A stretch of 64,000 nt of DNA from an uncultured Alphaproteobacteria bacterium (GTDB lineage Bacteria > Pseudomonadota > Alphaproteobacteria > Caulobacterales > Caulobacteraceae), in contig CALETE010000081.1 in assembly GCA_937920085.1 (NCBI GenBank), positions 62,001-126,000 of the forward strand, read 5' to 3'. The notes under the pieces were generated by a model. It was given only the letters and a program-made list of their open reading frames with translations, had not been told where the DNA came from and ran no database searches. The position numbers and the translations under genes are program-made. This document shows, piece after piece, positions 33,306 through 42,800 of the stretch (its first letter is position 1; every line of letters starts with the position of its first letter).

Positions 33306-34046
33306 ATGCTACAGCTTCTCCTGGGTCCCTCGGTCATTTTTTCGATCCTTCTCTGTGTCCATGTGGTTCGGACACAGCAGCAGATGTACTGGCTTTGGAT
33401 CATCCTCATGATCCCCTGGATTGGCGGTGTGATCTATCTGATCGCGGTGGTCATGCCGGAACTCTTCGGTGGCCGCACAGCCCGTCGGCTTGGCGAGGCG
33501 GCACGGGAAACCCTGGACCCAAATCGGGAGCATCGCGAAGCCAAGGCTGCCTATGCCGAGACTCCGACCGTGCGCAACCAATCGCGCCTGGCGGCGGCAG
33601 AAATGCAGTTGAGCCATTTTGCTGAAGCCGAACGTCTCTATGCCGAGGCCGCTCAAGGCGTGCATGCTGATGACCCGGTTCTGCTGCTAGGTCGCGCCAA
33701 CGCTCTTTTGGAACTCAACCAGCCGGAACGGGCCCTGCAACGCCTCCAGAAGTTAAGCCAAGACCCCGAGGGGCGGACACCTAGCGCTTCATTGGCCCTT
33801 GGACGGGCCTATGAGGCCCTTGGGCGGGCATCGGAGGCCGAGGCGGCATATGACTGGGCAGCAGGTCGCTTGCCCGGCCTGGAGGGTCTGGGGCGCCAAG
33901 CGGCCTTCTTTGCTAAAACTGGTCGTAAGGCTCAGGCTCAGGAGTTGCTGGCGGAATTGGACCGTCGGCTTGCTAAGACCAATTCTCAATTCCGCAAGGA
34001 AGGTCGAAGGTGGCGCGATCTCGCCGCTGCGGCCATCAACGGTTAA
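33306..34046 (+). CDS. Membrane-anchored TPR protein
   Basis: A 246-residue protein. The start is the ATG at 33306, five bases after pth; the frame's upstream part is inside pth. Two N-terminal hydrophobic segments (about 2-18 and 25-48) anchor it. Residues about 85-245 are Ala/Glu-rich helical repeats of TPR type (AEAERLYAEAAQ, LALGRAYEALGRASEAEAAY). It is probably a cytoplasmic or periplasmic scaffold. The hydrophobic N-terminus resembles PLD-nuclease-N-like segments. The function is unknown. Confidence 0.75.
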   Translation: MLQLLLGPSVIFSILLCVHVVRTQQQMYWLWIILMIPWIGGVIYLIAVVMPELFGGRTARRLGEAARETLDPNREHREAKAAYAETPTVRNQSRLAAAEMQLSHFAEAERLYAEAAQGVHADDPVLLLGRANALLELNQPERALQRLQKLSQDPEGRTPSASLALGRAYEALGRASEAEAAYDWAAGRLPGLEGLGRQAAFFAKTGRKAQAQELLAELDRRLAKTNSQFRKEGRRWRDLAAAAING

Positions 34047-34106
34047 ACTCAAATTTGAACGGCTTGGGCGACCGCCTTGGCCCTGCACGAGGACACTGGA
34101 TTTCTC

Positions 34107-35204
34107 ATGGCCCTTAAAGTCGCCATCGTCGGACTGCCCAATGTTGGCAAGTCGACCCTGTTTAACGCCCTGACGCAGACCGCAGCGGCCCAGGCGGCGA
34201 ATTATCCGTTCTGCACGATTGAGCCCAATGTTGGCGATGTCGCGGTTCCAGAATCCCGCCTGGACGATCTCGCGCGGGTGGCTGGGTCCAAGGAGATCCT
34301 GCCGGCACGAATTAATTTCGTCGACATTGCCGGCCTGGTACGGGGTGCCTCTAAGGGAGAGGGGCTAGGCAATCAGTTCTTGGCCAATATCCGCGACTGT
34401 GACGCTGTGGCTTTTGTGGCCCGGTGCTTCGAGGACGATGACATCACCCACGTGGAGGGTCGGGTCGACCCGATCTCTGATCTGGAAATCATTGAGACCG
34501 AACTTATGCTTGCAGATCTGGAAAGCCTGGAAAAGCGCGTGGTCAATTTGGATAAGCGGGCAAAGACCGGGGACAAGGACAGCGCCACAACCCTTAGCCT
34601 CGTAAATCTCGCCCTTGCAGAACTGCGCGAAGGCCGCCCGGCCCGGGTCGCCAAGCCACCAAAGGAAGACGCCAAGGCCTGGGAGATGCTGCAACTCCTG
34701 ACCTCTAAGCCCGCCCTTTATGTCTGCAATGTCGATGAAGGTTCGGCGGCGACCGGAAATGGTCACTCCGAAAATGTCGCTGAGCGCGCCCGGCGAGATA
34801 ACGCCAACAGCGTGGTGATTTCCGCCCAGATCGAAAGCGAGATCGCCATGCTCGATCCTGCCGAGCGTGGCGAGTTCCTAGAGACCCTGGGTCTTGCAGA
34901 GCCTGGTCTGAACAAGCTTATCCGGGAGGCCTATAAGCTCGTGGGTCTCCAGACCTATTTCACGGCCGGTCCCAAGGAAGCCCGGGCCTGGACCATCCCC
35001 GTGGGTGCGACCGCACCGCAGGCGGCGGGTGTCATTCATACGGACTTTGAAAAGGGCTTCATCCGCGCCGAAACCATCGCCTTTGAAGACTATGTGCGCC
35101 TCAATGGGGAAGCCGGTGCGCGAGAAGCCGGCAAGATGCGCTCTGAAGGCAAGGAGTACATCGTCCAGGACGGGGACGTGATGAACTTCAGGTTCAACGT
35201 CTGA
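34107..35204 (+). CDS. ychF: Ribosome-associated ATPase/GTPase YchF
   Basis: A 365-residue OBG-family P-loop protein that prefers ATP and binds the 50S subunit. The P-loop is GLPNVGKST, switch regions are INFVDIAGLVRGAS, and a C-terminal TGS-like domain carries DFEKGFIRAETI. The start is the ATG at 34107 (MALKVAIVG), since the longer frame has no ribosome site. A clean intrinsic terminator follows 26 bp after the stop. Confidence 0.94.
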   Translation: MALKVAIVGLPNVGKSTLFNALTQTAAAQAANYPFCTIEPNVGDVAVPESRLDDLARVAGSKEILPARINFVDIAGLVRGASKGEGLGNQFLANIRDCDAVAFVARCFEDDDITHVEGRVDPISDLEIIETELMLADLESLEKRVVNLDKRAKTGDKDSATTLSLVNLALAELREGRPARVAKPPKEDAKAWEMLQLLTSKPALYVCNVDEGSAATGNGHSENVAERARRDNANSVVISAQIESEIAMLDPAERGEFLETLGLAEPGLNKLIREAYKLVGLQTYFTAGPKEARAWTIPVGATAPQAAGVIHTDFEKGFIRAETIAFEDYVRLNGEAGAREAGKMRSEGKEYIVQDGDVMNFRFNV

Positions 35205-35229
35205 CCCCGCGTCCTGGCTCGTGAAAACA

Positions 35230-35259
35230 AAAAGGCCCCGGAGCAATCCGGGGCCTTTT
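35230..35259. terminator. Bidirectional intrinsic terminator, ychF / petC
   Basis: AAAAGGCCCCGG, a six-base loop and CCGGGGCCTTTT form a perfect 12-bp stem with A-tract and T-tract. It ends ychF on the plus strand and the petABC operon on the minus strand. Confidence 0.9.
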
Positions 35260-35281
35260 CATTTGTGCAGGTCAATGCCGC

Positions 35282-36127
35282 CTAGTGGCTGACATTGGCC
35301 CAGATCCGGCGGTAGCTCGCATAGAGCAAGCCCGAGAAGATCAACAGATAGATCATGACCGCAAGACCAAAGGATTTACGCTCTTCCGTCTTAGGATCAC
35401 TGACCCAGGTCAGGAAGGCAGCGACGTCCTTAGCCTGCTGTTCGACGGTGGACTTGGTGCCGTCGTCAAACGTCACCTTGTCCGGAGCCAGTGGCGGGGG
35501 CATGGCGATAAAGCCACCGATTGGCACCTTGTTCGGGTCCAGAGACCAAAAACCGCTCACGTCGCCCGGCATGTACGGATTGTAGTACTTGCCAGTGGGC
35601 ACGGTCATGCCCTTTGGTGCTTCCTCATACCCTGTGAGAATGGAGTAGATATAGGCCGCCCCACCTTCGCGCGCCTTAGCGAGGTCCGACATATCAGGCG
35701 GCAGCGCGCCACCATTAGAGGCGCGGGCAGCCGGTTCATTCGGATAGGGGTTCGGGAAACGATCCGCTGAGGTCCCCGGACGCTTAATCACATCGCCGGT
35801 TTCAGAGTCGATATCGTTGATCTGATAGTCCTTGGCGATGGACTTCACAAAAGGGTTGTCATTGGGGTTCTTGAATTCGGGGTCGTAGAACGGCCCACCC
35901 TTCTGACCCAGATTGCGGAACGACATCAGGTTCATCGAGTGGCATGCAGAGCAAACCTCCCGGTAGACCTTGTATCCCCGCTGAAGCTGAGCCTGATCGA
36001 ACTTGCCGAGCGGGCCTTCGAAGCTCCAGTGAACAGCCTTGGGCTCTTCTTGTGATGTGGCCGCGAGGGTGGGACCGCCGATGAAGGCGAGGCCCAGAGC
36101 CGCGAGAGCGAAACCTTTGCGCAGCAT
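35282..36127 (-). CDS. petC: Cytochrome c1 of the bc1 complex
   Basis: A 281-residue haem-binding subunit of ubiquinol-cytochrome c reductase. It has a signal peptide (residues 1-22), the CXXCH haem site in VCSACHSMN, an axial-ligand Met region (IAMPPPL), and a C-terminal anchor (SFGLAVMIYLLIFSGLLYA) holding it in the inner membrane. It is the last gene of the petABC operon, six bases after petB. Confidence 0.94.
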   Translation of the reverse strand: MLRKGFALAALGLAFIGGPTLAATSQEEPKAVHWSFEGPLGKFDQAQLQRGYKVYREVCSACHSMNLMSFRNLGQKGGPFYDPEFKNPNDNPFVKSIAKDYQINDIDSETGDVIKRPGTSADRFPNPYPNEPAARASNGGALPPDMSDLAKAREGGAAYIYSILTGYEEAPKGMTVPTGKYYNPYMPGDVSGFWSLDPNKVPIGGFIAMPPPLAPDKVTFDDGTKSTVEQQAKDVAAFLTWVSDPKTEERKSFGLAVMIYLLIFSGLLYASYRRIWANVSH

Positions 36128-36133
36128 CGAGGC

Positions 36134-37453
36134 TTACCCTCTCTTTTCAGGCGAAGCCGCAGCACCGACCGGCGCATTGGCGGAATGTGACAGAACAGGT
36201 TCGCTGATCGATTCCGGCTGAGGTAGGGGACTCTCCGTGAGGCCCAAAACCGGCAGGATGACCAGGAAGTAAGCGAAGTAATAGGCCGTTGCGAGACGAG
36301 ACAGCCAGACCACCGAGTTGAGGTCAGAGGCAGCCACCTGGAAGGTGGTCAGACCTGGGATGATCTTGTTGTCTGGCAATTGCCCACCACAGTATCCCAG
36401 GATCAACGTCACGATGACGAAGATGAAGAAATACAGCTTTGCCGTTGGCCGATAGCGCATGGAGCGCACCTTGGAGGTATCGAGCCAAGGCAGGAGGAAG
36501 AGCATGGCGATGGCGCCGCCCATGAAGATAACGCCCATCAGCTTGTCAGGCACAGCCCGCAGAATGGCGTAGAACGGCAGTAGGTACCATTCCGGAACGA
36601 TGTGAGCCGGGGTCACCAGCGGGTTAGCCGGGACGTAGTTCACAGCGTCGCCCAGGGCGTTTGGATTGAAGAACACAAAGGCCGCGTACATCAGCAGGAA
36701 GACCGAAATCGCGAAGCCGTCCTTCACCGTGTAGTACGGATGGAAGGGGACAGTGTCTTCCTTGGACTTCACGTTCACGCCCGTGGGATTGTTGTTGCCT
36801 GGGACGTGCAGGGCCCAGATGTGAAGGCCGACAACGCCAGCAATCATGAAGGGCATCAGATAGTGCAATGAGAAGAAGCGATTGAGGGTGGGATCATCCA
36901 CCGCAAAACCGCCCCAAAGCCACGTGGTGATGGCCGGACCGATCACCGGAATGGCCCCGATCAGGTTGGTAATAACCACCGCACCGTGGAAGCTCATCTG
37001 GCCCCAGGGCAGAACGTAACCCATGAAGGCGGTGATGATCATCAGCATGTAGATCACGCAGCCCAGCAACCACAGGACCTCACGGGGAGCCTTATAGGAC
37101 CCGTAATACAGGCCGCGGAACATGTGCACATAGACCGCCAGGAAGAACATGGAGGCGCCGTTAGAGTGCATGTAGCGCACCAACCAGCCGTAGTTCACAT
37201 CGCGCATGATGTGCTCAACGCTGGCAAAGGCCATGTCCACATGGGCCACGTAGTGCATGGCCAGGATGATACCTGTGACGATCTGAATGCCGAGGCAGAC
37301 GGCAAGAATGCCGCCGAATGTGTACCAGTAGTTCAGGTTCTTGGGGGTCGGGAAGTCAACAAGACTGTCATAGCCAAGCCGGATGATCGGCAGCCGTTCG
37401 TCAAGCCACTTCTCAAAACCGTTTTTGGGTTCGTAGTTGGAATGTCCGCTCAT
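36134..37453 (-). CDS. petB: Cytochrome b of the bc1 complex
   Basis: A 439-residue integral membrane subunit with two haems b and the quinol sites Qo and Qi. It has about eight helices; paired histidines sit in helices B and D (LVRYMHSNGASMFFLAVYVHMFRG, here shortened to the His-rich ends, and FSLHYLMPF...GLHIWALH). The Qo motif is PEWY in HIVPEWYLLPFYA. A non-conserved C-terminal tail of about 35 residues follows the last helix. It is flanked by petA and petC. Confidence 0.94.
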   Translation of the reverse strand: MSGHSNYEPKNGFEKWLDERLPIIRLGYDSLVDFPTPKNLNYWYTFGGILAVCLGIQIVTGIILAMHYVAHVDMAFASVEHIMRDVNYGWLVRYMHSNGASMFFLAVYVHMFRGLYYGSYKAPREVLWLLGCVIYMLMIITAFMGYVLPWGQMSFHGAVVITNLIGAIPVIGPAITTWLWGGFAVDDPTLNRFFSLHYLMPFMIAGVVGLHIWALHVPGNNNPTGVNVKSKEDTVPFHPYYTVKDGFAISVFLLMYAAFVFFNPNALGDAVNYVPANPLVTPAHIVPEWYLLPFYAILRAVPDKLMGVIFMGGAIAMLFLLPWLDTSKVRSMRYRPTAKLYFFIFVIVTLILGYCGGQLPDNKIIPGLTTFQVAASDLNSVVWLSRLATAYYFAYFLVILPVLGLTESPLPQPESISEPVLSHSANAPVGAAASPEKRG

Positions 37454-37458
37454 GATCC

Positions 37459-38013
37459 TCAGCCCACCTTGACCTTGCTGTCCGACAGGAAGGTGTATTC
37501 GGGAACCGCCAAATTCTTAGGCGCGGGGCCCTTACGAATACGCCCTGAGGTGTCGTAGTGCGACCCGTGACAGGGGCAGAACCACCCGCCGTAATCACCG
37601 CCCCCGAAGGTCGGCACGCAGCCCAGGTGGGTGCAGGTGCCGATCAGGATCAGCCATTCGGCCTTGCCGGCCTTGTGACGCTCCTCGTCGGTTTGGGGAT
37701 CGCGCAGATCCGCATGATTGTCTTTGATCGCCGAAGCGATTTCCTTGCCTGAGCGATGGCGAATGAAAAGCGGCTTTCCGCGCCACTTAATCACCACCTG
37801 CTGGCCCGTTTCGACCTTGCTCAGGTCAAACTCTACCGAGGCCAAGGCCAGGGTATCTGCCGCAGGGTTCATCTGATCGATGAACGGCCATGCAAGACCG
37901 CCGGCGGCGCCAACGGCGGCGACGGTTGCGGCAATGTGAATAAAATCACGCCGGTTGGGGTCTTCCCCTCCGGTGTGGTGTTCGGGAGTTGCGCCCACGA
38001 CGGTGCTGGCCAC
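37459..38013 (-). CDS. petA: Rieske iron-sulfur subunit of the bc1 complex
   Basis: A 184-residue protein with an N-terminal membrane anchor/twin-arginine region (NRRDFIHIAATVAAVGAAGG) and the Rieske [2Fe-2S] domain: box 1 is CTHLGC and box 2 is CPCHGSHYD. GTG at 38013 is chosen; an upstream in-frame GTG at 38046 would add 11 residues. It is the first gene of the operon, five bases before petB. Confidence 0.93.
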   Translation of the reverse strand: MASTVVGATPEHHTGGEDPNRRDFIHIAATVAAVGAAGGLAWPFIDQMNPAADTLALASVEFDLSKVETGQQVVIKWRGKPLFIRHRSGKEIASAIKDNHADLRDPQTDEERHKAGKAEWLILIGTCTHLGCVPTFGGGDYGGWFCPCHGSHYDTSGRIRKGPAPKNLAVPEYTFLSDSKVKVG

Positions 38014-38232
38014 CTTAAAACTACCCTTCAGCTGGGGCGAAAACACAGGTTCCCGCCCGACTTCGACCCAATCAGACTTCCAGCAGAGTTCTGGCGGAAT
38101 TCCGGTTTAGGTCCCTCAGAACGCATTCTAGAGCCGACCCCGAGGTTTGGAAACGTTGTCGCCGCAAATTGCGACTCCTCGATTTCCCTGATTCGGTTTA
38201 GCCCCATACATCCCGTGGCTGGACCGCTTAGA

Positions 38233-38694
38233 ATGCTGCTCGCGCTTTTTCAACCGGACATTCCGCAAAACCTTGGAGCGGCCCTCAGATTAGGGGCATG
38301 TTTGGGGGTAAATGTGCATGTGATCGAGCCCTGCGGCTTTCCGCTGTCGGACAAGGCCATCCGGAGAGCCGCCATGGACTATGGCGAACCGGCCGATGTT
38401 ACCCGCCATGCGAGTTGGTCGGAGTTCGAAAAAGCCAAGCTGGGCCGAATCATTTTGTTCACCACCAAAGGCGCGGCGCCCCTGCACGATTTCAAGTTCG
38501 AGCCTGACGACGTTTTACTGTTTGGTCGTGAAAGTCTGGGGGTGCCTGAAGAGGTCCTTCAGGCTGCGGACGCCAGGGTGGTTATCCCGCTAAGTCCAGG
38601 TCGCCGGTCGTTCAATGTCACGGTATCGGCCGCCATTGGCCTCTCCGAGGCGTTGCGTCAGACACAGCTTTTCCCTAATCCCTTTGCCCCATGA
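38233..38694 (+). CDS. trmL: tRNA (cytidine/uridine(34)-2'-O)-methyltransferase TrmL
   Basis: A 153-residue SPOUT methyltransferase that methylates the ribose of tRNA-Leu wobble bases. The start is the ATG at 38233 (MLLALFQPDIPQN); the frame upstream runs antisense through petA. The trefoil-knot signatures are LLFGRESLGVPEEV and RSFNVTVSAAIGLSEA. It overlaps hemF by four bases (ATGA). Confidence 0.9.
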   Translation: MLLALFQPDIPQNLGAALRLGACLGVNVHVIEPCGFPLSDKAIRRAAMDYGEPADVTRHASWSEFEKAKLGRIILFTTKGAAPLHDFKFEPDDVLLFGRESLGVPEEVLQAADARVVIPLSPGRRSFNVTVSAAIGLSEALRQTQLFPNPFAP

Positions 38695-39566
38695 CAGATG
38701 CAGCAACTCTCGAAGGCTACAACATCCGGGCTCGCGCTTGGTTCGACTCCCTGAGGGATCGAATTGTCGCGGCCTTCGAAACCCTAGAGGACGAGGCGCC
38801 CAGCGATCTTTACCCCGGCGATCCGGGAAGATTTGAGCTTAAACCCTGGGATCGACCTGCTGGCGGTGGCGGCGTCATGGGCTTCATGCGCGGCGGCCGG
38901 TTTTTCGAAAAGTGTGGTGTCCACATCTCCCTGGTCCACGGGACCTTTACCCCGGAGATGGCGGCGACCATGCCGGGTGCCGACAAGGACCCCCGATTCA
39001 CGGCCACTGGCATCAGTCTGATCGCCCACATGCACAATCCAAAGGTTCCCGCCGTTCACATGAACACGCGGTTCCTGGCCACCACGCAAAGCTGGTTTGG
39101 TGGCGGCGCAGATCTGACCCCGACGCTTGATGTGCAAAGGTCGCAAGAGGCACCCGACGCCCTCACCTTCCATGCAGCCCTTAAACAGGCCTGCGACAAG
39201 CATGACCCGACCTGGCATCCGAAATACAAAGCCAGATGCGACGAGTACTTCTTCCTACCCCATCGCAATGAACCGCGGGGGATCGGCGGGATTTTCTACG
39301 ATCACCACAATTCCGGGGACTGGGAGAGAGACTTCCAATTTACCCAAGATGTGGGCGAGGCTTTCCTGGACGTCTATCCGCGCATTGCCCGCGGGCACAT
39401 GCATGAAGCTTGGTCAGAGGCTGAAAAGGCCGAACAGCTGGTGCGCCGGGGTCGGTATGTTGAATTCAACCTGCTCTATGATCGTGGCACCATGTTCGGC
39501 CTCAAGACCGGTGGAAACATCGAGAGCATTCTAAGCTCCATGCCCCCATCGGTTGCCTGGCCCTAG
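38691..39566 (+). CDS. hemF: Oxygen-dependent coproporphyrinogen III oxidase
   Basis: A 291-residue haem-biosynthesis enzyme converting coproporphyrinogen III to protoporphyrinogen IX using O2. Signatures include GGGGVMGFMRGGRFFEKCGV, WFGGGADLTP and GGIFYDHH. It is coupled to trmL by ATGA and lies near the petABC operon, whose cytochromes need haem. It implies an aerobic lifestyle. Confidence 0.95.
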   Translation: MTDAATLEGYNIRARAWFDSLRDRIVAAFETLEDEAPSDLYPGDPGRFELKPWDRPAGGGGVMGFMRGGRFFEKCGVHISLVHGTFTPEMAATMPGADKDPRFTATGISLIAHMHNPKVPAVHMNTRFLATTQSWFGGGADLTPTLDVQRSQEAPDALTFHAALKQACDKHDPTWHPKYKARCDEYFFLPHRNEPRGIGGIFYDHHNSGDWERDFQFTQDVGEAFLDVYPRIARGHMHEAWSEAEKAEQLVRRGRYVEFNLLYDRGTMFGLKTGGNIESILSSMPPSVAWP

Positions 39567-39583
39567 GCAAGGTTCGCGGTCGT

Positions 39584-40285
39584 TTAGCCGTTTCGCGCCA
39601 GGAATTCCGCAATCCAGCCACCCACACGCGCCCGATCGTCCTGCGACTCATAAGATGCGAGGGCCGCTTCGGCTTGCGCGTCGGTGTACCGGGTCCCACG
39701 CCGCGTTTCGATCAGGGCCTTGGCATAGTCGGGTGTAAATTCAGGGTGTAATTGGATCGAAATGGCCGGCTGATCGCCATAGGCCAGCATGCCGAAGGGA
39801 GTGAAGTCATTGGCTGCGACAACCTGGGCGCCGGCGGGAAGGGTCACCACCTGATCCTGGTGCGAGGCGGGAACCCCAATTGTCGACGCCGTATCCATCC
39901 AAGAGTGGCGCGCTGCGACCTCATATTGATGGAGCCCAACGCCCCACCCCTTCGGAGACTTAATCACCTTGCCGCCAAAGGCCTCGGCCATGATCTGATG
40001 ACCGAAACAGACACCCACCAAGGCCGCGCGCCCCTTGGCGGCCTGCAGGAAAACTTTGAGGGGGTCGATCCAGCTGTGCGGCTCATAAACCCCTGCTGAG
40101 GACCCTGTGACGATGTATGCGCGATGGTCCTCGACCTCGGTTGGATACGCCCCAGCCGCCACGTCATACGTCGTGTAGTCATGAGTTTCCGCCCCCAGCA
40201 GGGTTCGGAACATGGACGGGTAGTCGCCAAACTGATCAGCGATCTCCGCGGGTGGCCTTCCAGTTTCCAAAATGGCCAGCTTCAT
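39584..40285 (-). CDS. Class I glutamine amidotransferase
   Basis: A 233-residue GATase1 protein of the GMP-synthase-like stand-alone group. The catalytic Cys is in VGVCFGHQIMAEAFGG, and the His-x-Glu pair is in IQLHPEFTP. No synthase domain is fused. Its amino-acceptor is unknown; similar proteins act on gamma-glutamyl compounds. It overlaps the cca stop by four bases and is the last gene of the DUF1285-nudL-cca operon. Confidence 0.85.
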   Translation of the reverse strand: MKLAILETGRPPAEIADQFGDYPSMFRTLLGAETHDYTTYDVAAGAYPTEVEDHRAYIVTGSSAGVYEPHSWIDPLKVFLQAAKGRAALVGVCFGHQIMAEAFGGKVIKSPKGWGVGLHQYEVAARHSWMDTASTIGVPASHQDQVVTLPAGAQVVAANDFTPFGMLAYGDQPAISIQLHPEFTPDYAKALIETRRGTRYTDAQAEAALASYESQDDRARVGGWIAEFLARNG

Positions 40286-41538
40286 GCTGTATCCTTAAGG
40301 TTCGCAGCAACCGAAGTGAGTTTCCCAAGGGCGGCGGCGCGTCCCTCGACAAAATCGCCCTCGACCCACCAAGCTTCAACTTCGGCAAGCGCCTTGCCGA
40401 TCAAGGGACCTCGTGGAATCCCCGCCGCAGCTGCATCGTCGCCATTGACCGGAAGCGATGGCGAAGACCAATCCGTGGCGAGAGCCAGGCAACTTTCCCA
40501 AACCTCCGCTCTCTCGGAAGGATAGGATGACGCCCAGGCTAGTTTTATCTGGTCCACAAATGTTCTGACCCCAAGCCGATAAAGGACCGCTCGCGCCTGT
40601 TTTGGGATCATATCAGCGCTGATCTCTAGGTAAGGTGGCGCGCTGGCAAGCAGCCTGTCCCTTTCGGCATTGGATAACCGCATCGTCTCTGTCACAGGCC
40701 GGACAACGGAAGGGTCTCGGGGCAGGAGTGCTGCGAGGCGAAGCACTGGGTCCGGCGCATGCAAAATCTTATGTTCCAAATCGACCAGGGCATTGAAGAC
40801 CCCGAGCTCCAGGGGCTCTGGCAGGAGGACCTGCAACACACCCGCTTCCACCATCAATGCGACCGCCAATCTTGGATCATCAGCGGCAAGAAGCTTTAGA
40901 AGCTCTTTGGAGGTTCGCTCTGCCGGAAGGGTTGCGACGCTTCGGCCCAGATCGCGGCAGGCTTCCAAGGCCGCGACATCTGGCTGACCTCGACCATACC
41001 ACGCCAAAAAACGGAAATAGCGAAGTATGCGCAGGCTATCTTCAGCGATACGGGTCTGCGCAGTCCCAACGAAGACGATCGCACCACGCTTACCGTCATC
41101 GATCCCACGACCTGTCGGATCAAAAAGGCGGCCATCCCGATCAGAATAGAGGGCGTTCACGGTAAAGTCCCGGCGCTGAGCGTCCTGGGCCCAGTCCTGG
41201 GTAAAGGCCACCACAGCCCGCCGACCATCGGTGGAGACATCACGACGCAGGGTCGTCACCTCAATGGCGATACCCTGAACCACTGCAGTCACGGTTCCGT
41301 GCTCTACCCCCGTCGGTACAGCCCTCAGCCCTGCGGCGGTTAGGGCTGCGGTCACAAGGTCGGGCGTCAGTGTGGTCGCAATATCGATGTCGCCGATCGG
41401 GACCCCAAGCAGGGTATTCCGCACACACCCGCCGACGAACCGTGCGCAACCCCGACGCCCCCTGGCCTCAAGGGCGTCGAAAACCGCGCTGACCTGCGGC
41501 ATCGTCATCCAAGGCTGAACCCCCAGGCTCTCGGTCAC
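40282..41538 (-). CDS. cca: CCA tRNA nucleotidyltransferase
   Basis: A 418-residue polymerase-beta-superfamily enzyme that adds or repairs the 3' CCA of tRNAs. The catalytic motif is GGCVRNTLLGVPIGDIDIATT with the two aspartates of DID. RRDFTVNALYSDRDG and EDSLRILRYFRF are the following head/neck motifs. Length and helical C-terminus fit alphaproteobacterial class II enzymes. It overlaps both neighbouring genes by four bases. Confidence 0.93.
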   Translation of the reverse strand: MTESLGVQPWMTMPQVSAVFDALEARGRRGCARFVGGCVRNTLLGVPIGDIDIATTLTPDLVTAALTAAGLRAVPTGVEHGTVTAVVQGIAIEVTTLRRDVSTDGRRAVVAFTQDWAQDAQRRDFTVNALYSDRDGRLFDPTGRGIDDGKRGAIVFVGTAQTRIAEDSLRILRYFRFLAWYGRGQPDVAALEACRDLGRSVATLPAERTSKELLKLLAADDPRLAVALMVEAGVLQVLLPEPLELGVFNALVDLEHKILHAPDPVLRLAALLPRDPSVVRPVTETMRLSNAERDRLLASAPPYLEISADMIPKQARAVLYRLGVRTFVDQIKLAWASSYPSERAEVWESCLALATDWSSPSLPVNGDDAAAAGIPRGPLIGKALAEVEAWWVEGDFVEGRAAALGKLTSVAANLKDTA

Positions 41539-42179
41539 TGACCAATCTCAGCAGCCGCCGGCGCATCAAAAAGCCGCCGACGGAGCGCACGCAGCATTCC
41601 AGCCGTCGCGCCCCAGATGTAAAAATCACCGTGAGTCATGGCGTAGAACCTTCGCACCTCACCACTCGGCAAGGTGCGCTCGTGCTCCTCATGATTGTCG
41701 GTATTCATCAAGAAATCGAAAGGGGTTTCAAAAATATCGGCAACTTCATCGGGGTTCGCCGTCAGGTCAAAGCCTGGGGCGATAAAGCCCACCACCGGTG
41801 TGATGAGATAACCGGTGCCGGTCTGATAGGGAGACGATAAACCCGCCAGGGACACAAGACCCGGATCTAGGCCCACTTCCTCTTCGGCTTCCCGAAGGGC
41901 TGCCTGCCAGGGTGTTTCGCCGGGGTCTCGACGCCCGCCTGGAAAGGCAACTTGCCCCGCATGACGCCGCATGGTGTCCACCCGCCGGGTCAGCAGAACA
42001 GAGTAACCAGCTTCCCGTTCAATCAAGCCAATCAGGACCGAGGCCGGGGTCAGCTGGCTTAGGTCTTCGGGGCGGATCGATGCTGTCGAAAGGTCATAGT
42101 CAGAGGTGATGACCGCGGGCGGTCGATCTTCCAAAGGATCGAGCCGCTCGCATATCAATCGCCTCAGATCCGCAGTCAC
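41535..42179 (-). CDS. nudL: NUDIX CoA pyrophosphatase
   Basis: A 214-residue NUDIX hydrolase cleaving CoA or related nucleotides. The complete box is seen in GGRRDPGETPWQAALREAEE followed by EVGL, preceded by the UPF0035-type LTRRVDTMRRHAGQVAFPGG. It overlaps DUF1285 upstream and cca downstream by four bases each, which shows a coupled operon. Confidence 0.9.
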   Translation of the reverse strand: MTADLRRLICERLDPLEDRPPAVITSDYDLSTASIRPEDLSQLTPASVLIGLIEREAGYSVLLTRRVDTMRRHAGQVAFPGGRRDPGETPWQAALREAEEEVGLDPGLVSLAGLSSPYQTGTGYLITPVVGFIAPGFDLTANPDEVADIFETPFDFLMNTDNHEEHERTLPSGEVRRFYAMTHGDFYIWGATAGMLRALRRRLFDAPAAAEIGQ

Positions 42180-42751
42180 AGGCTATGAACCCCGGCCGGC
42201 CCCAGAGGAAACCAAACGCCATCAGATACGACACCGAGTTCTTGCCCTTCTGGGGTGTCACGCTCATCGGCCATTTCCACCAGTTCGTAGAAAACCGATC
42301 GGGCAATCAGTGCGTCCAATCCACGGCGAACATGGACGTAGGGCCGGGGTTCACCCGTCTTGGAATCCATCTCAACGCGAATCGCATTCTCGGGCCCTGC
42401 TGTGAGCTCGTCGCCAACATTGGTCAGAAAGGTCAGCCCCTTCTCGGTGCGATCCACGCGGACCGCAATGAAGGGCGCATCCTCCACCGTGATCTTCATT
42501 TTTTCCACCGGGGTGACCAGGTGGAAGCCATCGGGGTCCTTGCGCAGCACGGTTGAAAACAACCTGACTAAGGCTTCTCTGCCGATGGGCGATCCCTCGT
42601 GAAACCAAAGTCCATCCTTGCGGATGACAATATCGATGTCCCCGCAGTGGGGTGGATTCCAAAGGTGCACGGGCGGCAGGCCGCGTCCTGGCGCTTGCTT
42701 TGCCGCGGCGATTACGCCGTCAAGGCCACTTGATGTCGAAGACTCCGTCAT
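42176..42751 (-). CDS. DUF1285 family protein
   Basis: A 191-residue protein with the DUF1285 signature near residues 24-60 (PPVHLWNPPHCGDIDIVIRK) and a C-terminal block ending GVWFPLGPAGVHSL. Structures of the family show a two-domain beta fold of unknown function. It heads the operon DUF1285-nudL-cca-GATase, an order conserved in alphaproteobacteria as far as I know. Confidence 0.88.
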   Translation of the reverse strand: MTESSTSSGLDGVIAAAKQAPGRGLPPVHLWNPPHCGDIDIVIRKDGLWFHEGSPIGREALVRLFSTVLRKDPDGFHLVTPVEKMKITVEDAPFIAVRVDRTEKGLTFLTNVGDELTAGPENAIRVEMDSKTGEPRPYVHVRRGLDALIARSVFYELVEMADERDTPEGQELGVVSDGVWFPLGPAGVHSL

Positions 42752-42758
42752 GAGCTAA

Positions 42759-42788
42759 GGTTAGGCCTGCTCGCCGCAGGCCTCAACC
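42759..42788 (-). terminator. Hairpin between the GNAT gene and DUF1285
   Basis: GGTTAGGCCTGC, a TCGCC loop and GCAGGCCTCAACC form a 12-bp stem with one bulged C. It lies just after the GNAT stop and just before the DUF1285 start, on the same strand. There is little U-run, so termination would be weak. Confidence 0.45.
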
Positions 42789-42800
42789 GTCCTCAAACAA

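Noticed and set aside
37756..38232. N-terminal extension of TrmL
   Set aside because: It overlaps petA antisense and has no family similarity; TrmL proteins are about 150-160 residues.
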